Origin: Lepas anatifera
Lineage: Eukaryota > Arthropoda > Thecostraca > Lepadidae
Assembly (NCBI GenBank): GCA_034440635.1
Contig: JAOTON010002129.1
Coordinates: 242,001 to 306,000 of the forward strand
Direction of reading: 5' to 3'
DNA length: 64,000 nt
Every line of letters starts with the position of its first letter. Positions within the stretch are counted from its first letter, which is position 1. The position numbers and the translations under genes are program-made. Positions 48,433 to 60,555 of this stretch are shown here, in pieces. The notes below the pieces were generated by a model. The model had not been told where the DNA came from and did not search any database. It saw only the letters and a program-made list of their open reading frames with translations.

Positions 48433-49196
48433 GCAGGGTCGCCCGATCGATCCGGATCGGCAGAGAAAGCGGTGCCGATAGCCGCGGGGCGTCCGGACGG
48501 AACGGGTCCTGAACGGGTGGAGGTGGAGAGCACTGCAGTCGCATCCATCTACACTGGGCGAGCCGCGAGAAGGACAGCGTAACAAGCTACACCCTGCAAC
48601 TCAAGGTAAAGAACATCGTGCATATTCGGTTCTTGGTTAGCAGGGATGCGGGTGAGCAGAGTGCATGTTCGCTCTGCGTTGGTTTTGTTAGAAATCTCAG
48701 CGCTGCGGCTGAGAGCGTGGACCAGGCCGGAAGGCCTGTCAGCCGACCAGACTAAACAATCTCGGACAGGGCCGCCGCCGGCCTGAGCCGAGCCACCAAT
48801 GGCCAGTGGTCAGCCGAGGCCATACTGCCCCCGGGCGCAACGCCGCGCCGTCCGTAGCTTCCTCACAACTGGGCCAGAGCCCGGATGGCGATTTGAAACC
48901 GACCGAAAAGCCGCTGGGTTGTGAAAGCTAACGTATTAGAAGCGCTTGGCATTTCAATGCAACCGTGCTGATACCTAATATCACACAGGCCTAGGTGCAA
49001 AATAAACTTTAGTGTAAGCAATGATACGATTGTCAAACGGTCGTTGCGGGCCGCTCCACACAGTCACAACAGTAGGCCCTGGACAGCGGCCGCCGTCCGC
49101 TCCAGCCCGGCTGTGCGTTTCCATGGCCCAGGTATCTGGCGGGGACGCGGCGTCTGCAGCCGCCGGGACTGGCGGGGAGGCGGCCGGCCTCCTTAC

Positions 49197-49328
49197 CGCC
49201 GCGAGTTCACCGGCCCCGCCGCTGCTGCGCCCGCGGTAAACACCACCGCGGAGCCTTGCCGCCGGCGGAGCCTGCCGCTGCCGCCGCGCCGCGCCGAATT
49301 ACAGGTGTCCGCGGCCGGCACCGGCGCA
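49197..49328 (-). CDS. Candidate alternative upstream exon in a GC island
   Basis: On the minus strand a pyrimidine-rich stretch ending GTGCAG precedes position 49,328, and a GTAAGG donor follows 49,197. Between them one frame is open for 43 codons, entering and leaving in phase 2. The exit phase fits the best acceptor of Tgi exon 2 at 46,867. The peptide is Arg/Ala/Gly-rich with no recognisable domain, as expected for GC-island sequence, so this may equally be 5' UTR or chance. The sequence looks less coding than the four firm exons, and no upstream partner exon with phase-2 exit was found. Confidence 0.2.
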
Positions 49329-50392
49329 CTGCACCGCGACCAAACAAAAACCCCGCCGGCCGGCAGCCCGGACGCAGCGCACACAGGGAGAGGCGACGAC
49401 AACAGAGGCAGGGAGAAGGACCTGGCCGGTCCTACAGGGGCCGCTCCCCCGTAATGACGGCCATGATCAGGACTAATTTGAGAGGTCTGTGCGTGGGACG
49501 GGGATGAGGGTCGGCCGGATACCTGTCGCTTCTCGGCCGGGCCGCGCGGCGCCTTTGACGGTGGCGAGCATTAGCGGCGATTTCACGTTTTACTGGCCGT
49601 GTGAATGGAGCGGTGGGCGGCTATTGTAGGGCCGGCTGTCGACCGGCCAATTTGTCGCAGTTGGAGCCGACTCAATGGAGCTACAGCTCACAATAAATAA
49701 TCCGTCAACAGCACGCCGACCGGGAGACTGCCGGCCCAGCTGAGCCGGCGTGGTCCAACACCGGTGTTCGGTTACACACCGCCCCCTCCCTCCTCCTCTA
49801 CCATCAGAGACAACTGTGACGTCACTGACTGTACTGTGACGTCACTGACGCCACTCTCAAGCAGCGATTACAGGAAGCACTTTTCGATCAAGCCCATCTC
49901 CGGTCAGATAGAGCCGGTATGGACCGGTACGGCTCGAACCTAGTGTACCATCGACGGTGCTTTTACCACATTTCGACCCGAATGCATTTCCAAAGCAACA
50001 ACCGGAGTTCTTTCTGTGTCAAAATAGGCATGGTTTCAGCTACAGTTTACGGGTTACTGTAAACAATGAAAGCAAGCGAGCGAATTTCATAACAGACTGA
50101 GAATATGGAAATGGCAACTGAGGTTTATTCCTGTATAAAGTGCGTTTGTTCACAGCACTACCACATATTTTTCTGGACATCGCCTGTGAAGCCCATAATG
50201 TGGCATTTATCTACTCAGTTGGTGATTAGATGGATACAGTGCCCTTCCCCGGTGGCCATGTGTAGGGAACCACCACAGGCACGGCGCACCATACCGCACC
50301 GCCTAATCCTGCTTCGGTTCGCAACATTCTACAGCGCTACCTTCAAACCACGCCCACTCACTCACTTATCCCATATCCCAGACCAGGAGCCT

Positions 50393-50560
50393 TCTCAGTG
50401 TTCGAACAGAGAATCGGCAAACATGAGCTAGAACAGAGGGAACCTTCTCAGTGTTCGAACAGAGAATCGGCAAACATGAGCAAGAACAGAGTGTCGGTAC
50501 AGAACAGAACGAAAACAGAACTAGAACACAGTGTCGGTAAACATGGAAGGAAAGTAGGAA
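50393..50560. repeat. 52-bp tandem duplication and related tail
   Basis: CCTTCTCAGTGTTCGAACAG..GGCAAACATGAG occurs twice in tandem. It is followed by shorter related pieces (GAACAGAGTGTCGGTA, GAACACAGTGTCGGTA). Confidence 0.85.
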
Positions 50561-53224
50561 CGGGTCCACGAGCTTGCTCTGGCGTCAGCACCGTCGCGCT
50601 TCCGGCGTTATTGACGGCGCCGCTCCGATGGCACACTGAAGCGTGCAGGGCCATAACAACCGGGTGAATCACTTGCACCTCGCCACCGGTGACTAACTCA
50701 TTCCATATCGCAGCCGAAACCTCTCGTCAGACACCAGATAACATAGCGTGGCGGCTGTTGCGGCCGGCTTTTTTACGGCGCGGATATCTGCGGCGCGGCC
50801 ACTGCGGAGGCATGTCACGACGCCGCGCTATGTTGTTGATGGAAGTCAGTTTCCGGCCAGGCAGTAGCCCTGCCAGCTGACTACAGCGGAACCGCTGCAA
50901 AAACAGCGCCCCCGGCCAGCAGGAAAAGCAGCAGACCGCGACACGCCGCTCAGTGTTTACCGAGCTCGCACCGCAGAAGACTTTCCTGGCCGCTCAAGGC
51001 CGCGTGTGTCATGTGTAGAAGCGATTGTAAGATTCGACTGGTGGCATTGTAGCTACCCGTGAAAAATCAGACACTCAAAACTGCAGCCGCGATTATCAGG
51101 GTGGCTGCTTTGGAACGCTGGACAGAGCGACTTCCCGCCGTGACTGCCTTTTTTTTAAATGTATTGCAAAACCAAAACCTACATTTTGACAAGCAATTCC
51201 GATGACTTGCAATCAATGCCTAGTCAAAATGCTGACGGAACGGAGAGTGACAGCAATAGGAAACCGGTAGCTAAAAGGCTGCACTCGCAGATTCGGAATT
51301 TGAGTGGTGGGGCGGGGGAGGGGGGGATTGTTGCACCAGCCCTTATCTAGTTCCCCTAAACCAAATCACAGACCGAATAAGGTTAATAAGCAAGGTTTGA
51401 CCTTAATCATTAGACGTATGATACGCTTGAAAATTTCTACACTTTTGGGGAAATCTGTTGTTGGGAGGCGCTCTGATTTTTATCAGCGAGCGTCGAAAAA
51501 CTATATGAAAACGTTTCTTTGAGATAATGTTCCAGGGAAAAGAGTTGAGGCGTTCGACGAAAGTAATACCAAAGCATTTGTCGAAACATGTGCTGAAGTC
51601 AGTCAAGACAGCCAATTGTTCGCAGTGTTTAAATCTAACCAATTATTCCTGCGTCACAAAACGTGCAGAGATCAGCAGCCGTTTCAGCGTGCTAGTCAAA
51701 CAGTCTGACTGACCAGCATGTTCAAATCATGCTGGCCATAATACTGAAATCACAGTGTGGACTTGCGAACCGAAGCTTCTACGGCCCAAAATGACCAGAT
51801 TGTTTGACAGCTAGATGTGCTGACCGCCTGGGTTGTTCTTTTGAGCGCAGTATGCAACATTTTCGAAACACTTCGATGAGTGGAAACAACTTGTGCTTCA
51901 GCTTCTATTCTCGGCATTAAAATGTTGGTGTAGAAAAAGGGCTGTGAAAAGAGAGAAAATGATGCAGATATGATTAAAGCTATACCTTCCGAAAAGTTTA
52001 ACACGCTTGTGTAGACGCGTGCAGTGCAAAACTAAAACACAGTTTAAGCCGGAAAGGTTAGTTTTAATGCTCGCGTGAGCACACTCAACACAATACCAAC
52101 TGTTAAATCTAGAGCGGGAAGAACGTCAATATCTATAAGAAAAGAAGGGTAAGCTGAAAACAGTGCGAAACACATGAACTTTCTCGAATGAAGAAAGTTT
52201 CCGTTTCTTTCCTGAATCTCGTCCGGTATCAGATGGATGACGGATCCTGTGGCCAACGGCCATGACCGAAGCGTAACACCCACCTTGTTTTTATCAGCTT
52301 TAGTCCTTTACGATTTCAACAAAAAAAATCACATACCTTTTATTTGTATTCTAGCCACAGTGAAAATGTCATTAGCTGTTTTTATATGCTTTCATTCGTA
52401 TGCTTTGTCTTGAAACTTGTTTCCCTCAACATATTTGACGGTTGTATTGTCATTACTTGTTTTATATACATTCATACCAATACCTAACTGATCTTGAATT
52501 TATTTTCTTCCACATATTTGATCCTTTAAGACTGTGTTTTGTTGTGATTTTGCAGTGATTTTGAATCTTATCTTTTCATGAAGAACTTATAAAAAGGCAT
52601 TTATCAAGTCTAAAGGACTTCTAGTAATGATGTGAACTCACACTAAGCCTTAGCTTTGAACGGGTTTCTTTCTCTTCCTGTGACCTGCATTAAACAGTAT
52701 ATATTTTGCTATCATTTATCTATTCCATGATTAAATTAGCTATATCTCCTTCTACCGGGCTTTCCCTTGTGGTCCTATTCTTATTCTTAATCTTAGCACT
52801 ATGATACCCACGTAAACAGGTCTTTAGAAATAACTGACAGAAGGGCAGACTTGGCGTAAACAAGTTTGCGATTATTTTGCAATCTAAAACATTTCCTAAA
52901 AATCATGAACAAAACAACGTGGAAGAATACCAATGCTTGGCTTCGAGAGCAGCTCACGTTTCAACAGAGGTACGATACACACGATACTAACGATAAGTAA
53001 TCGCTATATTTTCTGCTGATATTCTAAGCGTTTAAGTCTGTAAAATGATGTAGGCATACTGAGCATCACTCTAACACAGTTGTTGGAACCAAATCCTAGG
53101 TTGAAACTAAGTTCCAAGGTAAACATTTTCCGCTATTGAAACCCAATGCTAGCTAAAACTTACCTACCAGACAACACGATGTGTATGCCTAGCAATTAGT
53201 ATAGATCTGTATTATCTACTTCTG

Positions 53225-53345
53225 CACCATGAACCGTTAACTGAGGTCTTATGGCGTCGCTGGCAGAATAGTGGTGGAGGCAAGTTCATATGTGGCCGGC
53301 GTGGGACTCGAACCAACAGCCTACAGTTCCAGAGCTCCTCACAGG
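53225..53345 (-). repeat. Possible tRNA-related SINE fragment
   Basis: On the minus strand GGTTCGAGTCCCAC is a perfect pol III B box. The A box is unconvincing, so only a fragment is proposed. Confidence 0.35.
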
Positions 53346-53439
53346 AAAGCCAAGGTCCCGATACAATCAACAAAAAGCAAGGCCCGCGGGGTAAAAGACC
53401 TCTCGCCGTGTGCCAAAACACCACAAGTCAAACGGCATC

Positions 53440-53515
53440 GGAGCAGGGGGTACTAACAAGGGCAACAGCTGATCTAATGAAAACAAGGGCAGCAGCTGAT
53501 CTAATGAACAGAGCT
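53440..53515. repeat. 28-bp direct repeat
   Basis: AACAAGGGCAACAGCTGATCTAATGA-like text occurs twice, just downstream of the donor of the candidate first exon, within its intron. Confidence 0.7.
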
Positions 53516-53567
53516 CTGGTGCAGCCACCAGCAGCCTTCTGGCTGAAGCGCGAGGTCCGACTCTTAC

Positions 53568-53646
53568 CGTCGTCATCCTGGTCAGACCACGGCTGCCAGA
53601 CTTTGGGCCGCGGACGCTCCTGGTCTGACATCATCGTCGGCGGCAT
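53568..53646 (-). CDS. Probable first coding exon (26 codons plus 1 base), GC-island start
   Basis: The minus strand shows an ATG at 53,646 followed by 26 codons and a strong splice donor (GACGACG then GTAAGAG) after 53,568. It is the only frame open across the interval, and the peptide is acidic with a distinctive KVWQPWSDQDDD end. It sits at the edge of a GC island (53.5-54.1 kb), as expected for a promoter-proximal exon. It leaves in phase 1. Exon 2 of the Tgi-like gene accepts phase 1 only if its acceptor is the AG two bases downstream of the best CAG, that is, if exon 2 starts at 46,865. The join would then read DDDG followed by VTEEG. A missing intermediate exon, or membership of a different gene, remains possible. 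I do not recognise the VWQPW motif. The frame is open further upstream, so the ATG is a choice rather than a proof. Confidence 0.45.
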
Positions 53647-54100
53647 TGGAGCCCGCCTGCACGCTAGACACTGTCGTCTCGCAACACCGCCAGCATCGCC
53701 TGCCCGCCCGCTCCGTGTCACCACTGCCCTGCGCCCTGCGCCTGCAACACGCACGTGCCGCTGCCACCCCGCTCCGCACTGCCGGGCCACTGAATGGGAA
53801 CGACGCGGCGCACGGGCGCACGCGGCGGCCCGCCAGGCGCGCGCTCTGATTGGTCGCCCGGCGCCGACGGGGGCACTACGGCGGCGGCCGGCAGGTACGC
53901 TGGCCAGCCAGAGCGTCGCGAGTTGGAGCAGCTCAGCGACGCTTCGGCAGCTGCTGCCGGCTGCAGCCAGCAGCTGCAGAGCTGCGAAGGAATTTGGCAG
54001 CAGCGGCCGGCGGCCGTGGCAGCTGCGCTGTTTGACACGGCGGATGCCAGACGGTCGCACTAGTACTATTTGCGCTCTCCCGGTATGCTGAGCTAAATAC
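53647..54100. promoter_or_regulatory. GC island upstream of the candidate first exon
   Basis: The stretch is CpG-rich with CAGCTGC clusters and abuts the ATG of the exon at 53,646. It is the most plausible promoter region of the minus-strand gene. No TATA box was identified. Long open frames on both strands follow from composition. Confidence 0.4.
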
Positions 54101-55617
54101 CAGGCCAAAGGTGAAGCACGGCCGGAATTCTGGCTGCCTCCGCTGCCCTCATGTCGCCAGCTCGGGCACGCGGTAAAATGGAGGCGCACATAGGCAGGGA
54201 TGCTACCTTCAGCACTGCGGTTAGAACAATGTCAACACTCTAGAAGCGTGGTTTTCGGCCGTCTCTTCGATCATCTTTACCGCAATCCAAACAAACACCT
54301 CGCGGCATCTTTCTTGAGCGGTGCTTTTAGTCGCAATGCACGTGAAAGGGTTGAAGTGGTCAAACACGCCATATCACCAGTAAACAGAATAAAAGTGCGG
54401 CTGGGATCCAAGATACCTTTACGCTGGGATCCATGTCTGGGCGTCTTCGACACGCACGTTAGCCATCTTACACAGCGTCTTCCTAGGCACAACGTCTGAA
54501 AGCTGTAACAAGAAAATGCCCATGGAATTGTGTTACGCGTTATGCCAGCATTAGCTCATCTAAAAGCACACGAGGAACTCTCGGCGGTAACACTGGTCAC
54601 AAAGAATCATCCAATGGCCACTAATGGCTCCGTTAGAGCGCTTGATGTACTCTGAGAGAATAATGGGTCGATTGGGGGCCTGGATCCGCAATGAACACAG
54701 GCCATTTATGCCATGGTTTTCACTGATGTCAGGAAAATGAGCATACCAATCCATTGTTTCACGGCAATACAATTGCAATGGCGATACGGCGGCATCTGAT
54801 CTACGTCCATTCTTTACGGAATATTAAACTGCAAAAATATGACTGTTTTCATGGGTATTTATGCAAAGGGAGGTGCTAGAGGCTTGGAATATTGACACAG
54901 AAGGGTCAATTTGAATTTTTATAAAGTAACAGCTTCCCTCAATCATGTATTTCGAGGCTGGTTGACCTAAACTGGCATCCACAGAAATTTCGCAGTGGTT
55001 TTTCTATGATTTTAACTATATTTGCAATATTGATGGACGAATCGTACCTCGAAATTTGAAGGTTCCCAGGCACGTCTTCATGACTAATTCCTAATCGGCA
55101 ATTCCCATTTAAGCTCTCAACATTTGCAACATACCTAAGGCCACTGTGAGTTTTCCACCGACTGTGAGAGTGAAAAGAGACGCACCCACCTTGGTTCCCA
55201 TTCCAATACTTAAAGGCACTGCGTCACAAATAACTGCATCTTATGCCGTCGTCTGACTCCGACAGACTTTCTCCGCAACACACAAATAAATCTATGCATC
55301 TGGCATGCCAGCCGGCTCGCGCGGCGCGATAGAGCACACCAAAATTGGCGCCAAATCCGACAGTGTGATCTGCGGCTCAGCTCTCCGATCGTGTGGTTTC
55401 CCAAACACGAACAAGATGTTTGTTGGCGGCGCGATTCCCACGCCCAGTGTTGCACTGCCACAATGCCAGACTGCAGCGGGGTGAGGTATCCGGGAAATTC
55501 ACGGTTCAGCCGACTCCGACAACAGTACGAGATGGTATCGCAGACCAGAGCCCGCCCAGAGCCCGCCCAGAGCCCACCCGTCTGCCAAAGCTACATTCTT
55601 CAGGCTCAGCCTCTTAA
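54101..55617. other. Upstream flank without a supported gene
   Basis: The flank has mixed composition, with a GC-rich patch at 55,230-55,600 containing CCCGCCCAGAG repeats near 55,550. No exon or RNA gene was recognised. Confidence 0.5.
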
Positions 55618-56693
55618 CCATTTCCGGGGGGGCTAATATTGCCCCCTTCGGTTTTGGAAATATCTCGAACGGCTTGGATAGAACTTTGAACTTCCTGCTT
55701 TTCCTAAACTAGTACAGGCGGTTTTCTGAAATTTTCAAGATTATATATTTACGGGGCGGAGCTATGGCTGGGTTTTTGGGGAGGTTCTATCCACAAACCA
55801 AGTATTATCGTATGGATGGGTTTTTTGTAAAGGAAGCCGTCTTGTGATCCTGATACGTTATATGGTTTTATTATATCATTTTTATGTGAGATGATAGTGC
55901 ATTCATTGTACATTTGTATTATCGGGCGGTTACAGTTAATGGGGGATGTTATCAGAAGGACTAAACGTTAGTAAGTGAGAAGACTGCTTAGCCGTGCAGG
56001 GCGAATAAATTGGGTATATGAAAATTCAAAATAGTTATAACCCAATTCTAGATTACCAGGGCGTGTCCAGTCACTACACATTTTAAATGTATATCCCGCC
56101 AGTATACCGCCGCAACTCAATATCGTTGTATATTGAAATGTCTTTCCATCACCCCCCCCCACGACGAGTCTTGATCCGCCTATGTCCCTCCCGAGCTGGC
56201 ATGGGAAGGTAAATTATCGAAATAATTTACTAGTTGAGGGACTAATGTACTCATGTACATTCGATATTGTTGGTTGCATTTTCCCCACTGTTTTACCTAC
56301 GCATCCGCCCCTGACGGGTTTTACATTTCTTCTCATTTATTTATGTGTAAGATGCCGCGTATATGAGCTACCGCGTAACAAACTTTTAGGTTGTATATAT
56401 TACCCTAGTCTGGTCCTGGAACTGCCATTGAATTTGAATTTTGGTACTAGTATATGAAAATTTTGGGTAATTATTTGTAAATCTGAACTGTTTTGTGAAA
56501 TCGTCAAGAGACAGGGTTTGGAAAATCTAAAACTACAAATTGTATTTTTGCCGACCTTTCCTAAAAATCAAAATTTTGATTTTTTTTTAAATAGTTTGGC
56601 GGAACCAGCACTTTGAATTTTCAAATCGGCCGTTGATTACAGATCTTGGGGCCATATTGCCCCTGCCAAATAGGGGTGCCGAGCCTAATAGGG
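55618..56693. mobile_element. 1,076-bp non-autonomous element with TTAA ends
   Basis: TTAA flanks both ends (55,614-55,617 and 56,694-56,697). Near the left end GGGGGGCTAATATTGCCCCC is a GC-rich palindrome, and near the right end GGGGCCATATTGCCCC is its partner. The outermost bases match only weakly, so this is a more diverged member of the TTAA group. The interior is AT-rich and non-coding. Confidence 0.55.
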
Positions 56694-56697
56694 TTAA

Positions 56698-59000
56698 CTA
56701 AGGCTTCGTGGGCTCTCACTGAGTGCACGATAAGCAGTTATTACGGCCGTGGTGACACTAAGCGGAGATCAGATGTCACTGCCTGGTACCGTCATAATGA
56801 GCCAATGGGAACAACTGCGGAGTGAGGCGACTCACAGGTGTTTAAATGGCGCAGAGCGCCAGCGCATGTACAGAAGAAGGCATAGGATGCATTCATAGGA
56901 TTGACTGTGGGGTGCGATAGGTGGTATGGTGCTCCAGCATCTAATGAAAAGAGAGACTGACTTTCAAAAGCTGGAACATTAGTGGAAGTGTTTTAGCATG
57001 CCCCTAGCTCAACAGCTAGCCGATATTGCGCAAAATCATTTTTGCAGTCCAATCTGGAAAACCGTTTGATTAAGGTGCAGACATGCAGGTTCGCATGATA
57101 CCCACAATGTCATGGATGTTAAAACTGCACTTGAAGCTTTCCAGCTTGCAATACCTACTCGATAAACAAATTCCGATTGCTTCTGCGTATCGTCAGCTAG
57201 ATTTACTCTTGGCCTGACAAAAGAACGACAATTTCCGTACCATCAATTACACGTTAACTGGAGAAGAAGAAGCCTAGTGATTGGAATGTGCTGTGACCAG
57301 TGACGCGGCCAGGGGGATTTGGTCTTGCCCTTCTGTGGTCGCAGTTACACACACATATTAACATGAGGCCAAAGAGGGCAATTCTGGTTGTCAAGATGGG
57401 GTTTAAGCCCTTGACAAATAAATCTGCTGCTACACTTCTGCCTGGAGCGGCTAGAAGTAGTGAAGTCGTACATCAGAGCCAAGTCGACCCGTTGGGAGTT
57501 TGAAATGGTGAAGCATCGACGTGTCGTCACGGCTTCGACTTTTTATATAGTCTTCAGCGTCCGTTGTATTATCATGCTTTTAACTTAAGGGGTTTAGAGA
57601 AATAGGGTTTCATTGTTTACAATGAATCCCAATCATCAATTTCGATGGACTTTCAGAAACTTCCGAATTTATTTCCAGCCCAGAAGCCAATGATCAAACA
57701 GTTACCTTTCTGGTTAAAATCCCAAACATCAGGCCTGGGATAACCCCTGACTATGAGCCATAATGTTATGACGTCAACAGAAAGGTAGATCACTCCTTTA
57801 CTAATTGTCGCCGAACTGAATTTTCAGGTTGGGAAATATTTCGATGACACCTAAGGCGCAATGAGCGGCACTTTAAAACAGGCTGGCCAAACAAACACTT
57901 TACAACAAACGTCACTTTAAAACAAATAGACGGCAAATACAGGGCGATACTTTCGTTTTAGGTTCTTTTTGTCTGGGAATATTAGTCACCTTGTCGAGTC
58001 TTGGTGCATCTGGCATTCCAATAGAAACAAAACATGCATCTTTCAAACCTAAATATTAGGTAGTTAACCATGGCCCTTCGATTTTTGTGAGCGCACCATT
58101 TTTTTCCGGGAGGTTCGAGTCTGGGCTGGCCTATTGATACACAATAGTCACAGCGTTCTGTCTATCAGTAACAGGCGCAGTTGCTTTGACGATGATGATG
58201 ATGCACTGGCTATGACAGGCTATAACTATTATAGCAATGACGCTAAAGCGGCAAGTGAAAATGAAGCTACGTCATTGGCTATTTCTGTCCCCAGGCGCCA
58301 GAAAGGGTTCAGTGTGTCACCATTGATAAAAGTCAAACCATTAATGTGTCACCAGACCAGGCTGCAAAATGTGACCCGTTTTGCGTTAGCGGGAAACCAA
58401 TGGACACTCATGGAACATCCCAGTTGTTGAAAACATTGCAAGTCCAAATTACAGGTGTAAATTGCGGCGATTTGTTCCTGTATTTGTCTGGCGGGAACAT
58501 GTAGGCTACTTTTTGTCACCTTGTCCACCTTGGGCAGTCACCATTTAGAATGGCAAAATGGCAAGTTTTCGACCCCTGCCTGTCCCTTCCACGCCTCCGC
58601 TGCCCATGTCCCTTGCTCTTCATTCGTTTCCCATCAGACACCCGTTCATTGTTTGGCTGTTGGCATTGCTGAATCCTGGTGACATGATTATATCAAAAGC
58701 TAATAGAGGATTTTGTCCGGCTTCTACTCGACAATACATATACACGTGGTGACCAAAATATAGCCTAACTGGTCCAAAAATGTCACGTCCAAGGCTTCAA
58801 TGCTATTACAGCCATGCTCGTAAGTCGTGGTGACTTTTCTATACTGTTAAGTCACTTGCAGGCCGCTAACGCGTCTATAATCAGGTAGACGACATCACTG
58901 CGTCGACTCCGCCCTGAAGGCGCCAGATTTTTCACCCGAACAACAGAACATCCGATGCATCGACCCTTTTGACGTCGAATCCCTGCCATAGTCAGAAGCC
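56698..59000. other. No recognised gene
   Basis: Short open frames only. A GGTTCGAGTCTGGG near 58,108 resembles a pol III B box without an A box. A GATGATGATGATG run at 58,190 is a minor microsatellite. Confidence 0.5.
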
Positions 59001-59767
59001 GAGGGCGATCCGTCGCCTTCGACCCCGAAAAAGTTTTAACCTCGGGTCGGTGTGGTTGGCAATGACGTACTGACATTTATCCGTCACGTGACACTGACAC
59101 GGCCACCATCCCTCGGGGGAGGGGAGGGGGGTGTCACATCGGAGCGGGAGCGCAGAAGAGCACCGTGCCGGCGCGGTGTGTAGGAATGGGGGGGGCGACA
59201 CTGGCGACTCCCGGCTCTGACGGGTCTCGCCGAGAGCCGCAGAAGTCAGCCCTGGGGCGGGGTGTCATGTTGCGGCTCTTAAAGAGAACGGACCACTACC
59301 GAATACTAAGCAAGACTATTTATGCATCTAATATTATGGAAATATGGAAAGCGCATCTTATTTCCATGCTTAATAGCTCAAAACGAAAATACCGCCTCTT
59401 GTTTTACTACCGTGGGTTGACGGTTAAAAGCATATGCTGCTTCAAGAATATGGAAACTATGGAGCTGGACATCCAGCGGGACCTGTTGGTCCCAGCGGCA
59501 GGACGGGCGCTTCCGCCGTCGCCGAGGCGGCTTCATTTCCAGCGCGCAGCACGTCCTTGGCGCCTCAGATGGGAGGCTCCGCCGGCGGCACGCGGCAAAA
59601 ACGATCCACTTCTATCGCGCGAGTACGCCATGGCCTTTGGCGGGACCCGTTTTTGTTCCCAGGGTGGATAGCATCTTGGCGATGGTGGCGCCGCGTGGCG
59701 GCAGAAGTCGGCACGACCTCTCAAGGTCGAGCGGCGCGGCGGGGCGGCGCTGCAGGCTGAGGTTGAG

Positions 59768-59816
<49 letters not shown>

Positions 59817-60000
59817 TGAGGCGCCGCCGGGCAGACTCAGCCCCAGGCGCTGTCCGCCTGTATGTTTGTGTGCGGCGGTGAGGCGGGGAGCAGCGGACCG
59901 GCGCGTGCGACGGCCGTTGAAAGCCGGCGACCGGGAGACGCCCGTCGGGAGGTGACGACATCGCAGGAGCCACCACAGCAGCGTCGGCAGACTACACAAC
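59000..60000. other. GC island with a (CGC)16 triplet tract
   Basis: Two GC-rich blocks (59,000-59,260 and 59,470-59,990) flank an AT-rich repeat piece (59,275-59,425) of the AAAGGGAATRT family. The triplet tract at 59,769-59,816 is 16 perfect CGC units. On the minus strand it is CGG, so frames across it read poly-Gly or poly-Ala. A minus-strand ATG upstream of the tract opens a 140-codon frame of biased composition. This could be a 5' UTR or first exon, but no motif supports a product. Confidence 0.45.
59769..59816. repeat. (CGC)16 trinucleotide microsatellite
   Basis: Sixteen uninterrupted CGC units. Confidence 0.97.
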
Positions 60001-60029
60001 TTCTTTTAACCTAGTTAGGCCGATTACAT

Positions 60030-60555
60030 TAATTCATAGTAGGATCCAGCATACGCGTCGGAAAAGGGGGGCAGGGGGCCTGGCCCCCCACTTTTGGGCC
60101 AAAAATTTCCTGATCTCAGTCAAAATGAGGGAAAGCGGACATTCCTATATCCAGCCGCTGCGGAAGGCAGCGAGGAGCCCAAATTCGAAAAGTTTTTGGT
60201 CCTGATGTTGAAAGTTTTTGTCAGCATCAGGTTGAAGTTTGGCTGGCCCCTCCACTTTTTTTCCGGTGGCGACACTTATGGGATCCAGGACTGCTTGTCG
60301 GGGGGGAGGGGAAGGCGTCACCCGGACCAGGGGGACCTTTTTTAACGGAAAAACCTTGACGCCAAATCCTGTCGTGGGGTGACTATACTTGAATCCTGGG
60401 GAGGGGAGGAGGGAGGAGGTGGGGTGAGAAGCGACATTTCGAGGGGGCGACATCCACTTTCCATGGGGCGCTAAAGCCATTACAGGGGGCGCTGATGTCG
60501 ATTGGGAGGGGAGAAAAGTGCCTCCTGCCTTGCTCCCTGGATCTGCCTGTAATTA
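60030..60555 (-). mobile_element. Composite of decayed MITEs, including a reversed CATAGGCGGATCCAGG-family copy
   Basis: From about 60,283 to 60,551 the minus strand aligns with the family at 17.8 kb (GAAATGTCGCTTC, GGATTTGGCG and CCAGGATT-like blocks). The ends GGATCCAGG and CCTGGATCTGCCTG are still visible. The preceding part (GGAAAAGGGGGGCAGGGGGC..) looks like a different element with GGAAAA..GGGGCC-type ends. Confidence 0.55.

Larger units (their letters stand above)
47228..53567. other. Presumed Tgi intron 1 and upstream sequence with GC islands
   Basis: GC-rich islands lie at 47,500-48,100, 48,240-48,560, 48,740-48,900 and 49,020-49,700, with smaller ones at 50,590-50,960. The candidate exon at 49,197-49,328 is within one of them. 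AT-rich sequence from 51.1 to 53.2 kb has no recognised feature beyond a degenerate 80-bp duplication near 52,370-52,523. Confidence 0.45.
30028..53646 (-). other. Tgi: Gene span: Tgi/VGLL4-like Tondu-domain co-repressor, at least 4 and probably 5 coding exons
   Basis: This is the full extent of the one gene recognised. Exons in transcript order are 53,646-53,568 (probable), 46,867-46,682, 37,047-36,803, 31,355-31,218 and 30,128-30,028. The four downstream exons join without a frame break: phase 2 between exons 2 and 3, phase 1 between 3 and 4, and phase 1 between 4 and 5. They give 222 residues, or about 248 with the probable first exon; human VGLL4 is of similar length. Introns are about 6.7, 9.6, 5.4 and 1.1 kb. 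The family acts in the nucleus by binding TEAD/Scalloped and opposing Yorkie/YAP. No transcript data were available, so the 5' end and UTRs are inferred. Confidence 0.85.

Noticed and set aside
53428..54189. 253-codon minus-strand frame
   Set aside because: Only its part at 53,646-53,568 has a start and donor. The rest reads as biased GC-island composition.
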